From NCBI GenBank assembly GCA_004009845.1, contig RMBW01000039.1, positions 62,001 to 126,000 on the forward strand: a stretch of 64,000 bases of DNA, in the 5' to 3' direction. The DNA is from Davidsoniella eucalypti. Lineage: Eukaryota > Ascomycota > Sordariomycetes > Microascales > Ceratocystidaceae. Made by a program: the position numbers and the translations under genes. Below, piece after piece: positions 37,980 to 49,757 of this stretch. How positions within the stretch are numbered: position 1 is the first letter of the stretch; every line of letters starts with the position of its first letter. Below the pieces are notes generated by a model. It was given only the letters and a program-made list of their open reading frames with translations. It was not told where the DNA came from and made no database searches.

Positions 37980-40900
37980 TGATGCGGTATTGATCCTGGG
38001 TTATTATATCGCAGGTTTACGGCGGAATGCCCCTTGATGAGGCGGTTTTTTGTTTGATTGCTTATATTAGGCTTTTTGTTACGAGCAGTCCCGAGCTTGA
38101 TGTTGTAGATTTTCCTGCCGATTGGATTGGTATTCGTTTCTATCGCAAAAAGAACCAAACCTTGTTTTGAGTGAAGTTTGCTCGAGTAGGCTTTGACCAT
38201 AGCACTAGGGTTAGTACCAAGTTATGGGTTACGTGAAGTCAACTTACTACTATAAGATTTTGTTATTTTATGAACCTATTCTTTTTAAGACGACCATTAA
38301 ATGGTTCTAGTGAAAGATGCGAATTTTCAATAAATACAACCGTCTTCTCCAGAGTATACCAATGGTATGTATAGAGCAGTGTAGGGCGTGGCACAAGTAT
38401 CTTACATGTAAGTATCTACTATATATATCACGGTAGAGATAACTAGCTCCGTTTTATGTTTCAATTTTTCTTGTTCACTTGTTGTTTTCATTGCAGGAAT
38501 ATCTAGCTACATTTTATTTGTTTATTTGTCAGCATCTCTGTGACATAGTCACTAAAATGCCGTCATTATGTTCGATATGCAATCTTTCTTCAAGTCACGT
38601 GCCATGTAAATTAAATTTTGGAGGTGAATTTTGTAATTGGAGTTTTAGGAGTATGAAAGTTTTTAATGCCCAGATACACATGTAATATATGTATGTAAGC
38701 ATTAACTAGCTGTATTATCTTGCAGTAGTACATGTAATATGAGCAATGAAAACGTATGATGTTTAGGATTAGCATAATTAGAATAACTACTAAGTTATAA
38801 TACATGATTATCAAAAAAGGATATACAGAGTTCTGGAGCAATGACAGAAAAAGCACAGAAATATAGCGATATAATTTCACCGTCTATTGGCCTCGATGAA
38901 GCTGAAGTCTACATATGTACACACGATTTTGGGGGCCGGTTTTGGGGCGGTGCTGGTCCAACCACAATATTTCCGACAACAAAAATGCAGCTATGCAAAT
39001 AAACGGACGGAAATCTAGGAAAAGATGCTAACGATTAGGTTTGGCTTGGTGGATTTGTTTATCATTGTTCAATTCGGGGTGCTTTGTTCCTCTTGGTTGA
39101 TCAGTAAAGTTAAGCTTTTGGGCCAAGGGCCGAGCGGCGTTGACATTCATTCCTGAGCTACAGCCGTTAGATGCAAACAAACGAAGGAGCAGGAAGAAGA
39201 GAACAGTGATTGATTAGTGTGAACTGGAGATCTACACGGACCGTCTATTGCGCAGTGCTCAATGGAAGAGGTCTAGAATCTTTCAATACAAACACAATTG
39301 TATTTCTACATTGAGATATCTTCAGAAGGCCGTACCACATTGACGGACCTGATAATGCCTAATACTAAAGCTGGCTAGCTATAAATACACCCCCAATGAT
39401 TCTGGGCGTTATCTACCGCTACCATACCACTAATCTCAGTTGTAAGTGAGTTGAGTCAACCGTTCAAGTGATTGTACAGATTTTATATGTAATTGGCATC
39501 ATGTGACGAATATGTGACTTCTTGTCCATATCAAAAATACAAATACATCACATCTGCGTGCTAGATTAAGTTTAAGCTTCTATTTGCTCCAGCTGCTTTT
39601 TTTTTGTTTTGCTACTCTTCTACTTTTTCTGGCTTTGGCTGGAGGCTGAGTTTTAGGTCCAGTATTTCAGCCACAAGTTATTGGATCAATTGCAACTAAT
39701 AGCGTATGCTGACTATAGGAAAGAGGGCAGGAATGGGTTAGAATCTGTTAGCCCGTAATACGGCCTTGTGAGAAGCGTAAAACTATGTAGAAGTGCCAAA
39801 GTGGCTGTGTTCGTAGTTAGGAATGGGTAGGCAGGCGGCTGAGTCGGTTCATTATTGTGTCTTCTGTCTTCTTTTGTTTCTACTGAGCTTCGAGAGCCTT
39901 GGCAAAGTGTTTATACTGACAGAAGTCATATGACATTACTGGTAAACTGGAAAATCCTACATTGATGATAAGCTGCAGGGTAGGGAATGCCACAAGCTTT
40001 GACCAAAATCAACAGAGACTAAGACTAGCTACACAACCAGAAATATGGCGTGTAATGTGCCTCATCAAGGGCCTCCTCGAGGCGTCTATCTGAGTACTGT
40101 GGATGTTTGATACACTTCTTATGATTCTTGATCTGAGAAAGCCTAGACCAGAAGAGTTATTGGCTATGTAGGCGGTCTAAACATAGAAAATAGGAAAGAA
40201 AAAAATGTAAACTATTGTGTCTATCTAGATATTCGGTACATACATATATATGGTGGAGAAATTGAAAATACAATGAAACTTGTGGCACAAGAACTAACAA
40301 ATCGGGCGATTATCCGAAGAACTATCTTTAGTTTCGAGCCAAAAAAAAAACAGGTGGCCGGGATTTTCAAGGACGAGACACCAGCGTTGTTGGTGGCTTA
40401 CTTAATTTTACAATTGTTTCCCGCCGTAATGAGATACATATAGCAGAGACGTGAGGCACGGAAGACGTAGAAGTAGAAGAACTTTATACACACATGTAGT
40501 AGTACCGAAAGAGAAGTACAAGAACAAGCCAGCGGTAAGAGAAGGGGGGCAGACAAAGGTGCTTCTATTTTGGACATGCAATAGTGCCAATTCGGGGTTA
40601 TCAATGGTCTGCTACTATCTTATATTCTCAGCAAGGGGACTCGGGAATGTGGGTTGTAAATGTTGTAGTTTGTTGGGTGTTTTGTTTCTAACCGGCCAAG
40701 TTGTAGCGAGAACCGCTAGGACGACGTTATGCCACCATAAATAAACATGTATCCATAGACTCATTGCAAAGGTGGAAATTCCATTTCTGAAAGAGCCTTG
40801 GAAAAGCCATACAGTTTAGAGGACTGAGGGCTAGTTTTTGTGAGCTCACGTGATACTGTAAGCGCTGCGCCAGTATGGAAAACCACACAGTTTGATTCAG

Positions 40901-42210
40901 TATCATAGTAGCTCGATACCGTATATATATCGTCATGGAGATATTGTCATAGAGATATTCACAAGGGGATCTAGATTAATTCTAGCCATAAAGGCAGCCC
41001 GCCATGAGCATTTTGGGTTTATGGGGGCAATTTTGCTCCCGTGGCTCATGGTCTTGTTTGAGGCTCGTTGGACCAGAACTAGGATAGCTGTTTGAAATGG
41101 ACGGAAAGATCAAGCCTAGGGTGCTTCTTTACCGGCCTGTCCAGCCGTCCCTTAGCGCTTCCAGGGGCTTTGCCTCCGCCAACGCAGCTTGATTTTGATT
41201 TGAGACTTGCTTCTAGTGCTAAGAATACGCCTCTGGTCCTGTGGATAGAGCCTTCGTGAACTGGCCTGGCGCCAACGAGACTGCGATCTTGGATGTCCCA
41301 GAAGCTGCTCGTGTAGACAGAAGCTTAGAATGGCCGAATACAGCACGTCCATGACAGGCCAAACTCTGTGTTTCCGCGGTTGGTGTCGCTCTCTGGGAGA
41401 GGAAAAACGAAGTCCTGTACCACTATGCAAAGCCATATGCACATATACCGTAGAACAAAGGCTCCTCTTCTTGCCTTTTTTGCTGCGCCTGCAAGATATT
41501 ATGCTTAGCAGGCATGGCTGGCCAGGGTTCAGGCCAAGCTTTAGTGTTGTGACGCTTTTTGCCTGAATAGCCAGATGCTATGTAAGAAGGGCTGGCTGCT
41601 GCTGTTTGATGTCATGGTTCTCGCTTCTTAAGTTCTATATGTATTTTGTCTCGTCCATTACCCCTCGCTATTTATTTGCCTTGCCTTGGTATTTTGCTTC
41701 TTCGCCTTACTAGTCCATACACCATCTATCTCGACGTGAGCTTTATCTTCGACTTCACCTGATACCAATCTGCCCTGCCAACACCTCTTTGTCTCTCTAC
41801 TCTTCTTTTCTCCGGCCCTAAACCCCGAGCCGCTCATCATTTGCAGGCGCATGTGCTTGGTCTGCCGTCGACTCCGCTGATTGGTACTAGCGATCCCTTC
41901 ACGATATCCAGCCCAACTCCGGCACTCAGCTACCTCCAAGTCTGCCCAGAAAACCAACACGCTGTAGGATTAGAGCATAGCTGATTGGAAATTCCACATT
42001 CAAATATATACTCCGTGCTGTAAGTTCCTGCAGACGATCGCCAGGGTCGAGACTGAGTTTCCGGGAACTTGTGCTGATTCTTTAATGCTGCCCTAGATCC
42101 GATACACTACCAGACTCTCTCCACGCCGTCATAGGCTAGTCTGCCCCTGTAACTACGCTAAACAACCCGGCTTTTCCTGTCCTCGGACGCCGGCTTTCCC
42201 CTGCAGAGCC
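37980..42210. other. Non-coding interval between DUF202 and C2H2 genes
   Basis: About 4.2 kb. It is the promoter side of both genes. ORFs are short and overlap each other on both strands (for example 41152-41442 - and 41330-41566 +), with no domain. The last 550 bp are pyrimidine-rich and are probably the 5' leader of the C2H2 gene. Confidence 0.55.
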
Positions 42211-45200
42211 ATGGCAGCACATCTTGAAGTGCAATATACCCGACCTAGGGCATCGTCCGCCCCGGGCGAGCGCCTGGTCAACGGCTGTATCGACCCTAGA
42301 TATCTCTCGCCAAACCCAGACTTCTCCTATGTATCGCCCGCTATGGGCGGAGTCGGTACGCAGCACACGCTATCACAGTCCGGCGACCGTTCGACGGACA
42401 GCATAGCCCATGCGAAACTACACGACCTCTATAACGAGGCCGAGAGCATCTATAACACCGTTGATTTCGACAACGCCACCAGCACAGATGTCCCCTCCTT
42501 CGGGGTTAACAGTCGGTCCAGCCCTCCTACAACAATAGCTGCGAAGCATCCTCTGACGCCTGAAACAGACACTTCCCATGGCAAATCCCCGGGCGCTCTC
42601 TCCGTGAATTCTGCGCTAGCCAATGGCGGCTCAAGCACCTTGCCGCCGGGTGATCAGCCGTCTCTGAGCAACAGCGGCCGCACCAGCGAGGACAGCCAGT
42701 CCGCGTCAACCGGGCCTGGCTCGCTATCGACAGCGCAGAGCCCGCAAGTCTTCATTTCACATTATGGAGAGGACGACCACCAGCCGAGCCGCCTAGCCCC
42801 CCGCAGCTTTGGCAGGACCCGGGATCACAGCCCAGCCCGTAGCTTCGCAAGTGATGCTGCCACGTTTCACGACGACATGAGCGGCATATATAACACTGGT
42901 GGCGGCTCGGTCTCGCGCAGCTCGCAGGGCATCTGGAACGGCGGCTTCAAGTTCGGGCCCAAGGGTCTTGCGCCGAACGATAGAACCCAGCAGGAGGTTC
43001 CGCAGTCGCTTAACCAGTCGGCCAAGAGCCGTGAAGTCGATGCCCGCAACCAGAGTGTCAGCTCGTGGCTATCGACCAACGACGTCGTCCCCAACGCCGA
43101 CCCTAACTGTGGCCCCGATTCGGATGATGAGAGAACACCCAATATCGAGGACTCCATCAAAGAACTGGCGCCCTTTGAGCACCTATCCTTGACTACCAAC
43201 AAGTACCTGGCCGATGAGGTCTACGTCAATGAAACCGCTCTCGACGAAGAAGACCGCGGCTTAATCTTCGGTCGGTTTCCGTGGTTGAATGGCCCTCGTG
43301 TTCAGCAGATTAGAAGCGATGGCCCCAAGACTGTGCCTGCGACGGCAAACGAAGCTATCACCAAGTTTCGTCACATGGCCGACAACGAATCCATCACATC
43401 CATAACGCCGACGGTTGGCACGAGACGTCGAAGCTTTGCCGACGCCGAAGACCTGAGAATACACACCATCACCGGCGGTAGCATATTCAAGCGTCTCAGT
43501 CTCAAGGACAAGCAGCACCACCACCACCGCCGCAAGTCTAGCATGCTACAGAACATCACCAGTCTCATCCTCAACCCCGGCTCGAGCAGCAACTCCAAGC
43601 GAGACCGTTCGGAAGAGGACGATGACAGCTCTGGCCAGAACACGCCTACCGGAACTGACCATTTTTCAGTCAAGATGGGGCGCTCGTTTAGCCAAAGAAA
43701 GGCCGCTGGTGGCAATAGAAACCTAGCACCCAACGCCGAGAACTCCGCCCTGGCTGGCTCTTCGGGCGCCTTCAACGCCTCTCCTGCACTATCGCCCAAG
43801 CCATCTCTGAGAGACTCCATTCGCCGCCGGAGCCAGAGCCGGTCTGACGTAGGCCGCACTGGCAACGAGGCCGGCGGAGCGCTAGTGGGCCTAATGAAGA
43901 AGAATGGCGGGCCGCCGGTGGCCGTTCTTGGAACTGCTGCCTGCCCCATCACCAAGAACATGCACAAGTCGCCGTCTGTCAGCAACCTGAAGTACGAAGA
44001 GTCCACCGAGGACGAGGACGGCGACGATGACGAGGTAGGCAGCCACGCTACTGAGGAAGTCGAAATCGTGCCAACTCTGGATGGTTTCCGTGCTCATGTC
44101 CGCCGCCACTTGCCTAATATCGCCCCTGAAAATGAGTTCCTGATAGACCGCATCGCCCACCAGCAAGTAGTGCGCTATAAGACGCTCCAGGGCAGCCGCA
44201 TACGCCATCTCCAGATGGGCTCTAACTGTCCCAGCGGCGTACACTGTGCCACCAACGGCGGCTCGTACACGTTGTTGGACTCTCATGGCAACGTCCGCGA
44301 GACCGATGATTACTATATCGGGAACGACGCAGACCAAAGCCTAGACACGCCTATCACACAGGATAGCTTCCCCGCCGGCATTCCCATGCCACCCACCGTC
44401 TCGCTCCCCGCGGCGTTTGAGTGCCCGTTGTGCTTCCAGTACAAGAAGTTCATCAAGCCGTCGGACTGGACCAAGCACGTGCAAGAGGACCTGCAGCCGT
44501 TCACTTGCACCTGGGACAGGTGCAAGGAGCCCAAGATGTTCAAGCGCAAGGCTGACTGGGTGCGCCACGAGAACGAGGGCCACCGCCACCTCGAGTGGTG
44601 GAAGTGCGATGCGCCCGACTGCACCCACATCTGCTACCGCCGCGACAACTTCCTACAGCACCTCGTGCGCGAGCACAAGTGCCTCGAGCCCAAGGTCAAG
44701 ACCAAGGGCATGCTGAAGAAGAACGGCATCAAGGACCCCACCACTGAGCGCGTGATCAAGTGCCACGGCCAGTCTTCGCGCGTGCCCGCTGAAGAGGCCT
44801 GCCGGTTCTGTGGCAAGGCCATGCTGTCGTGGAAGAAGCTGTGCGTGCATCTTGCCAAGCACATGGAGCTGATCAGCTTGCCCGTGATCCAGCTGGCTGC
44901 CCGGTGCGCGCTTGCCGCAGACACCATCATCAGCCCTGTGCAAGACCCGCCGCCGCGGTACTACCCCACGACTCCGGCCGAGATCGACAGCCGGATGCAG
45001 GATCTACACGCACATTCGTTTGGTGCTTCCCCCGGCTTCATGTTCAACCCAGGAATGGCCTATGGCACGGTCGGTCACCAGCCCGGCAACTTTTTGCAGA
45101 CCATGGTGCCCCACGGGTCTCACACGGCGCCTCTAGTGCAGTCTGAGTTCCCTCGGGGCAATCTAAGCCCGCCGAATAGTAGCTACGTCATGGGCCACAG

Positions 45201-45516
45201 CATGACTCCTCACGCTCAGTCTTCGCCTGGCCAGATGAGCATGGCTTCCATGGGTGGCCCAATAGCTCAGATGCCGCTGTTCGACACGTCTTCCATGGGC
45301 TTCACGCAGCAGAATGTGACAGCTTACCCGCACAGCATGGAGCACTTCAACCCGCCAGGTCTTACTATCGACACTTCAAATGCTGGCGGACATATGAACT
45401 CTTCTCAGCCTCTCTCCAACGGCACGGTCGGCCTAGGCTTTACCACTGTAGCTCCCAACATGATGATGGGCAGCCAGTTCATCATGGACCCTAACCAACC
45501 CTCCTACTTCCAATGA
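42211..45516 (+). CDS. Large C2H2 zinc-finger protein
   Basis: A single-exon ORF of 1101 residues. Roughly residues 1-640 are Ser/Pro-rich and low complexity, with a basic His-run (KDKQHHHHRRKSS) near 430 that could act as a nuclear signal. Residues 738-840 carry C2H2-type fingers: CPLCFQYKKF...H, CTWDRCKEPKMFKRKADWVRH and CDAPDCTHICYRRDNFLQH. A last finger near 864 reads CRFCGKAMLSWKKLCVHLAKH. The C-terminal 180 residues are Gln/Met/Pro-rich, typical of activation regions. Atypical finger spacing and the WWKCD linker are conserved in a fungal family with no agreed name that I can state. The ORF is GC-rich against its AT-rich surroundings. Start is the first ATG (gagccATGG) and no in-frame upstream start is seen. 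Confidence 0.92.
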   Translation: MAAHLEVQYTRPRASSAPGERLVNGCIDPRYLSPNPDFSYVSPAMGGVGTQHTLSQSGDRSTDSIAHAKLHDLYNEAESIYNTVDFDNATSTDVPSFGVNSRSSPPTTIAAKHPLTPETDTSHGKSPGALSVNSALANGGSSTLPPGDQPSLSNSGRTSEDSQSASTGPGSLSTAQSPQVFISHYGEDDHQPSRLAPRSFGRTRDHSPARSFASDAATFHDDMSGIYNTGGGSVSRSSQGIWNGGFKFGPKGLAPNDRTQQEVPQSLNQSAKSREVDARNQSVSSWLSTNDVVPNADPNCGPDSDDERTPNIEDSIKELAPFEHLSLTTNKYLADEVYVNETALDEEDRGLIFGRFPWLNGPRVQQIRSDGPKTVPATANEAITKFRHMADNESITSITPTVGTRRRSFADAEDLRIHTITGGSIFKRLSLKDKQHHHHRRKSSMLQNITSLILNPGSSSNSKRDRSEEDDDSSGQNTPTGTDHFSVKMGRSFSQRKAAGGNRNLAPNAENSALAGSSGAFNASPALSPKPSLRDSIRRRSQSRSDVGRTGNEAGGALVGLMKKNGGPPVAVLGTAACPITKNMHKSPSVSNLKYEESTEDEDGDDDEVGSHATEEVEIVPTLDGFRAHVRRHLPNIAPENEFLIDRIAHQQVVRYKTLQGSRIRHLQMGSNCPSGVHCATNGGSYTLLDSHGNVRETDDYYIGNDADQSLDTPITQDSFPAGIPMPPTVSLPAAFECPLCFQYKKFIKPSDWTKHVQEDLQPFTCTWDRCKEPKMFKRKADWVRHENEGHRHLEWWKCDAPDCTHICYRRDNFLQHLVREHKCLEPKVKTKGMLKKNGIKDPTTERVIKCHGQSSRVPAEEACRFCGKAMLSWKKLCVHLAKHMELISLPVIQLAARCALAADTIISPVQDPPPRYYPTTPAEIDSRMQDLHAHSFGASPGFMFNPGMAYGTVGHQPGNFLQTMVPHGSHTAPLVQSEFPRGNLSPPNSSYVMGHSMTPHAQSSPGQMSMASMGGPIAQMPLFDTSSMGFTQQNVTAYPHSMEHFNPPGLTIDTSNAGGHMNSSQPLSNGTVGLGFTTVAPNMMMGSQFIMDPNQPSYFQ

Positions 45517-46870
45517 GAAATCTCTTCTTTTTTTCGTTTTCCCCTACTTCTTCTTATTTCTGATGTCTTTACTCTCACGATGTTTCTTTGATGTATCTCC
45601 TTTGCTCTCTTTTCTTGGAGATTTACGATTTCTGTCATGATTTGCTAGGAACTGTTTTCCAGCCGGTTTGGTTGTTTGCCTATCTTTTTGTCTGAGCGGT
45701 TTGATACTAAATGTATGTTTTTTTTCTACCATGTACTCTTGTACTCTCGTTGTTCGCTTGGATCTTTTCTGCATCTTTTTTACTGGTAGTGATTGCAAAG
45801 AATATTGCTTCACTTGTTTTCCGTTGGTCTCATTTTACATGTCAGTTGTTCTTATAAATATCAGAATCAAGGCATTTTGCCGCTACGAATATCACCTATT
45901 TTCACATCTTCATAGCTCTATAGCTCCATAATATTAATGAATAAAAAACCACATAGCTTCAATCTGTGATAGCGCCTGTTCGAGAAATTTATACAGCCAA
46001 AGCCCTTTTTTTCAGGGGGGTCTCCTAGACTTAGGTCCCGATTTTTAATGGAGAAATGCCATCTAGGCTGTAACATTGATGAATCCTAAAATTGGAAACG
46101 AATCCAAGCAATAGAACCAAAAAAGAAGAATGAAAGAGCATTTCCCAAACAGGTGTCAAACAAGTCTTCTTTTTGGTTTCGTGGTGATGGAGTCGTGTTC
46201 ACTTTACTTTATGTGTCTTGTGATTTTGGGCCAGCGGCGATTTTCGCCTGTTCTTTGTCCGTGCTACAATTTTCCAACCAAATTCTCGCCCATGATCTCG
46301 TCCGCGCAATTCGCAGTCTGATTACCTATCGACTAAACAAAAACATACACCATTTCCATCTCGACAAGTGTTTGTTTTGCCTGCTCTTGCTGATTATAAG
46401 GCCGCAAGACAGCCGGTCCAGGATCTCGATATCGAACTCTCCTTCTGTAGCTGCATTGAACCCTAAACCCTGGGCTCTGTCTACCCTTCATTGCTTTCTA
46501 CCATTCTGCTCTCTCGTCAGCACAGGCCAATTGGAACCCAATCGCCTGCCAGCCGGTGGTCAAGCCTAACCAAGACGTAATTGATTGCAGTCGCGGCCTG
46601 GCGACGACAACTAAGCGGCGCATATCTGGCTTCTAAGAGCCTAGCTAGCTTCAAACTTGCCCGCTGTAGCTTCATCTATAGTATAACGTTTGCGAATTCC
46701 CATCTGCGACGCCAGAGGATCCCATTAGCAGTGGATGCCTCTACTCCCCGTTCTCTCCTAAATACGGCTTGCACCTATTATCTTCCTAATTCTCCTCGAC
46801 TAGCTTGGCTCGTTGGCACTCGACGTCCTACGTATAATCCCGACTTCTCGCCCAACGCCTTTCGTAGGCC
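45517..46870. other. Intergenic region with one short A-tailed element
   Basis: About 1.35 kb between two genes in the same direction. It contains the C2H2 3' region, an A-tailed element at 45907 and, from about 46130, the leader of the mannosidase. ORFs of 138 and 187 codons here overlap the leader and the mannosidase start in other frames and are not supported. Confidence 0.6.
45907..45948 (+). mobile_element. Short A-tailed retroposon-like element, copy 3
   Basis: Begins tcttcatagctc and is identical to copy 2 over its first 24 nt, then reads atattaatgaat plus six A. Flanking repeat is weak: only cacat at 45903-45907 and 45950-45954. The shared 5' end of copies 2 and 3 argues that these are full units rather than random 5' truncations of something longer. 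Confidence 0.5.
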
Positions 46871-49171
46871 ATGGCAGCATTCTCTATCCCAAAGAACGTG
46901 CCGTCTTTCAGCAACCCACAACGAGATCTCGAAGACCGAGTGTGGCATACCGCGGGCATGTCCACGCGGCCTCGGAACAACCAGGGCAGCATCAGCGGCG
47001 GCCTACTCAACGACGTGCAGCACAAAGTTGAAGACTTCCTCGACAAAAAGAGTGGTCAGTTACCCATGTACAAAGACAAGCCATATGGTCACACGCTGTC
47101 CCGCCGCATTCGCGGCTGGAGAAGCCGCCGCGCGCTGGCTTTGATTGGCCTGGTGTTGCTGACCATCATGTACTTCAACGGAGCCTTCACGCGTTCTAGC
47201 TCCGGTGTTTGGAGTCTCGAGAGTGTGGCCAGAGGCCCGGATAGGGAGCGCGCGAATTGGCCACAAAGAAGAAAAGAGGTCGTAAAGGCCTTCGAGCTCA
47301 GTTGGGACTCGTACGCCGAACATGGATGGGGTAGGAACCTCTCCCTCTATCGAACCATCTGAATGTATATGTTGGCTAACTATATTGCTATCTTCCCTCT
47401 AGGCTTTGACGAATACCACCCAATCTCGAAGACTGCCAAGAAGATGGCTCCTCATGGCATGGGCTGGATCATCATCGATGCTATCGACACCATGATACTG
47501 ATGGGTCTTTCCTCGCGCCTGGAGCAAGCCCGTGACTGGCTCCAGAACACTCTTACCTGGGACCAGAACCAAGACGTCAATGTCTTCGAAACTACAATTC
47601 GCATGCTTGGTGGACTTCTCTCGGCTCACTACCTTTCGAACGAATACCCCGACATGGCACCGGTGAAAAACCGCGACCCAACACTATATCTCAACAAGGC
47701 GCGCGACCTCGCAGATCGACTGCTTGGCGCCTACGACTCGGAGTCGGGTCTACCGTATGCTAGCATCAATCTCAAGACTCGCATAGGTATTGAGTCTCAT
47801 GCCGATGGTGGCGCATCTTCGACTGCCGAGATCACCACGCTACAGCTTGAAATGAAGTACTTGTCCTATCTGACGGGCAACACTACCTACTGGGAAAAGG
47901 CAGAGCGCATCATGGAAGTCGTTGACAACAACGGCGCAGAGGACGGTCTAGTGCCCATCTTCATCTATGCTACTAGTGGTCGCTTCCGTGGCAACAACAT
48001 CAGACTTGGCAGCCGTGGCGACTCTTACTACGAGTACCTGATCAAGCAGTTCTTGCAGACCAACGTTAAAGAGACTGTTTACAAGGACATGTGGGATGAT
48101 ATTCTCGCTGGTGTCAAAAAGCACCTAATTACCTACTCCAAACCCACTGGTTTCACGGTTCTAGTTGAGAAACCTACCGGCATCAAGGCCGGTATCTCCC
48201 CCAAGATGGATCACTTGGTCTGCTTCCTTCCTGGCACAATCGCGCTTGCGACAACCGGAGGCATGCCTGAATACCGTGCGCGCCAGCATACTTGGTGGAC
48301 AAAGGAACACGATGAGAACATGAAGCTTGCGCGCGAGCTGACACAAACGTGCTGGGGCATGTACAAGGCCATGGCTACTGGACTGGCCGGCGAAATCACC
48401 TACTTCAATGTCGACACCAACAAGCCACCTCCGTACGACCCGAACCACAAGTCTATCCCCGACTCCGTGTTCCGCAACATGGATGAGGATGCGCCATGGC
48501 GTGCCGATTTCGATGTCCACCCACTAGATAGACACAACCTACAACGCCCCGAGACCGTCGAGTCTTTGTTTTACATGTGGCGGTTGACGGGCGAGCCCAA
48601 GTACCGCGAGTGGGGTTGGGAGATGTTCAAGAACTTTATGACATATACCACAGTCGCCAACGAGGGCGGCTTCACCAGTCTTAACAATGCCGACAAGGTG
48701 CCACCGGAGCCCCGCGACAACATGGAGAGTTTCTGGCTGGCCGAAACACTCAAGTACTTCTATCTACTATTCTCGCCATGTGATTTCATTCCATTGAGCG
48801 ACGTTGTGTTCAATACCGAAGCCCATCCGCTACCTCGATTTGACATGGGCACCATGTTCAAGACAGGCTGGGAGCGCAAGGAGAGAGATAAGGACGGGCT
48901 TGTTGTAGATCCGGACCCGTTAGTCAGTGCTCACGGCAAGAAGATTGGCAAGGGAGCAGCACTGACCGATGAAGCAAAGATGACCAAGGTGGCAGCTGCT
49001 GGATCCCCGGTCTCAGGTAAAACCAAAGATAATAATGCGGCTGCTGTAGTTGAAGAGGACAATGTTGCTATCGCCAAAGACGCAGATTCTTCGGTCGCTA
49101 AGACAGTGGCACAGAATGTCGATTCTGAGGCCATCATTGAGGTCGAAGTCGAGGCTGAAAAGGTGTTGTAG
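46871..49171 (+). CDS. Class I alpha-1,2-mannosidase (glycoside hydrolase family 47)
   Basis: Trims alpha-1,2-linked mannose from N-glycans in the ER/Golgi lumen; Ca2+-dependent. Exons 46871-47330 and 47403-49171, with a 72-bp intron, give 742 residues. It is a type II membrane protein: cytosolic residues 1-87 with a basic end (RRIRGWRSRRA), one helix at about 88-103, then the lumenal GH47 domain from about 132. Landmarks: GWGFDEYHPIS (exon junction), FETTIRMLGGLLSAHYL with the acid Glu, GSRGDSYYEYLIKQ, CFLPGTIAL, RPETVESLFYMWRLTG, and FNTEAHPL near 623, which carries the Ca2+-binding Thr. A roughly 110-residue acidic, Ala/Val-rich tail follows the catalytic domain and is unusual. Which of the fungal class I paralogues it is cannot be told here. 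Confidence 0.93.
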
Positions 49172-49757
49172 TAGTGATAGATTTTGTTCGTTTCTGCATT
49201 GATATTTATATGTGCTCTCTGTGGGGGGGTTATTTTGCACATAATCAAGTATGCCCATACATATAACAGCTATACAGCATCAATTATTATTTACATATAA
49301 AGATAAAAATACATGACATTTTGCATAGGCCATACATGTCCCCGAATATGCCAATATTTTAGACATGGCGGTAGTATATACAAGTAGTAGGTTGTTAATA
49401 TTTAACTATAAAAAGTGATATATAGTAACAGGGAAATGTCGGATATAAAAAATAGTATAGCTTGTCAAAGGCTATGTAACAAGTCAAGAAGGTAAGAGAT
49501 AACGCTGGCATATGCCAAAAAAAATACTACAAATTGGAAGTCTGAAAGGAGAAGAAAAAAGTAAAGGCGCTTTGGAAACAAGATCCCCTAAATGAGAAAT
49601 AAAACAAGGGAATAAAGAGGATGAAGAATATAAATATCACAAGTGAAAAAAAAAAACCCCGAGGAAAAAAAGGTTGAAAAGGCTATGAAGGGCGTGGTAA
49701 TCATAAAATATAAACAGAGAAAAGAAGAAAACAACTAAACAAACAAGTGTGATGATA
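49172..49757. other. Intergenic region between convergent mannosidase and SOD-like genes
   Basis: About 590 bp, AT-rich, with several A runs; holds both 3' ends. No gene. Confidence 0.7.

Noticed and set aside
40337..40352. A10 run as a candidate fourth A-tailed element
   Set aside because: The sequence before it lacks the shared blocks and no direct repeat flanks it.
43371..44337. Long minus-strand ORFs opposite the C2H2 gene
   Set aside because: They are antisense shadows of a GC-rich coding region with clear protein features on the plus strand.
46153..47144. Plus-strand ORFs of 138 and 187 codons before and over the mannosidase start
   Set aside because: They lie in the leader or in a different frame of the mannosidase first exon and lack any domain.
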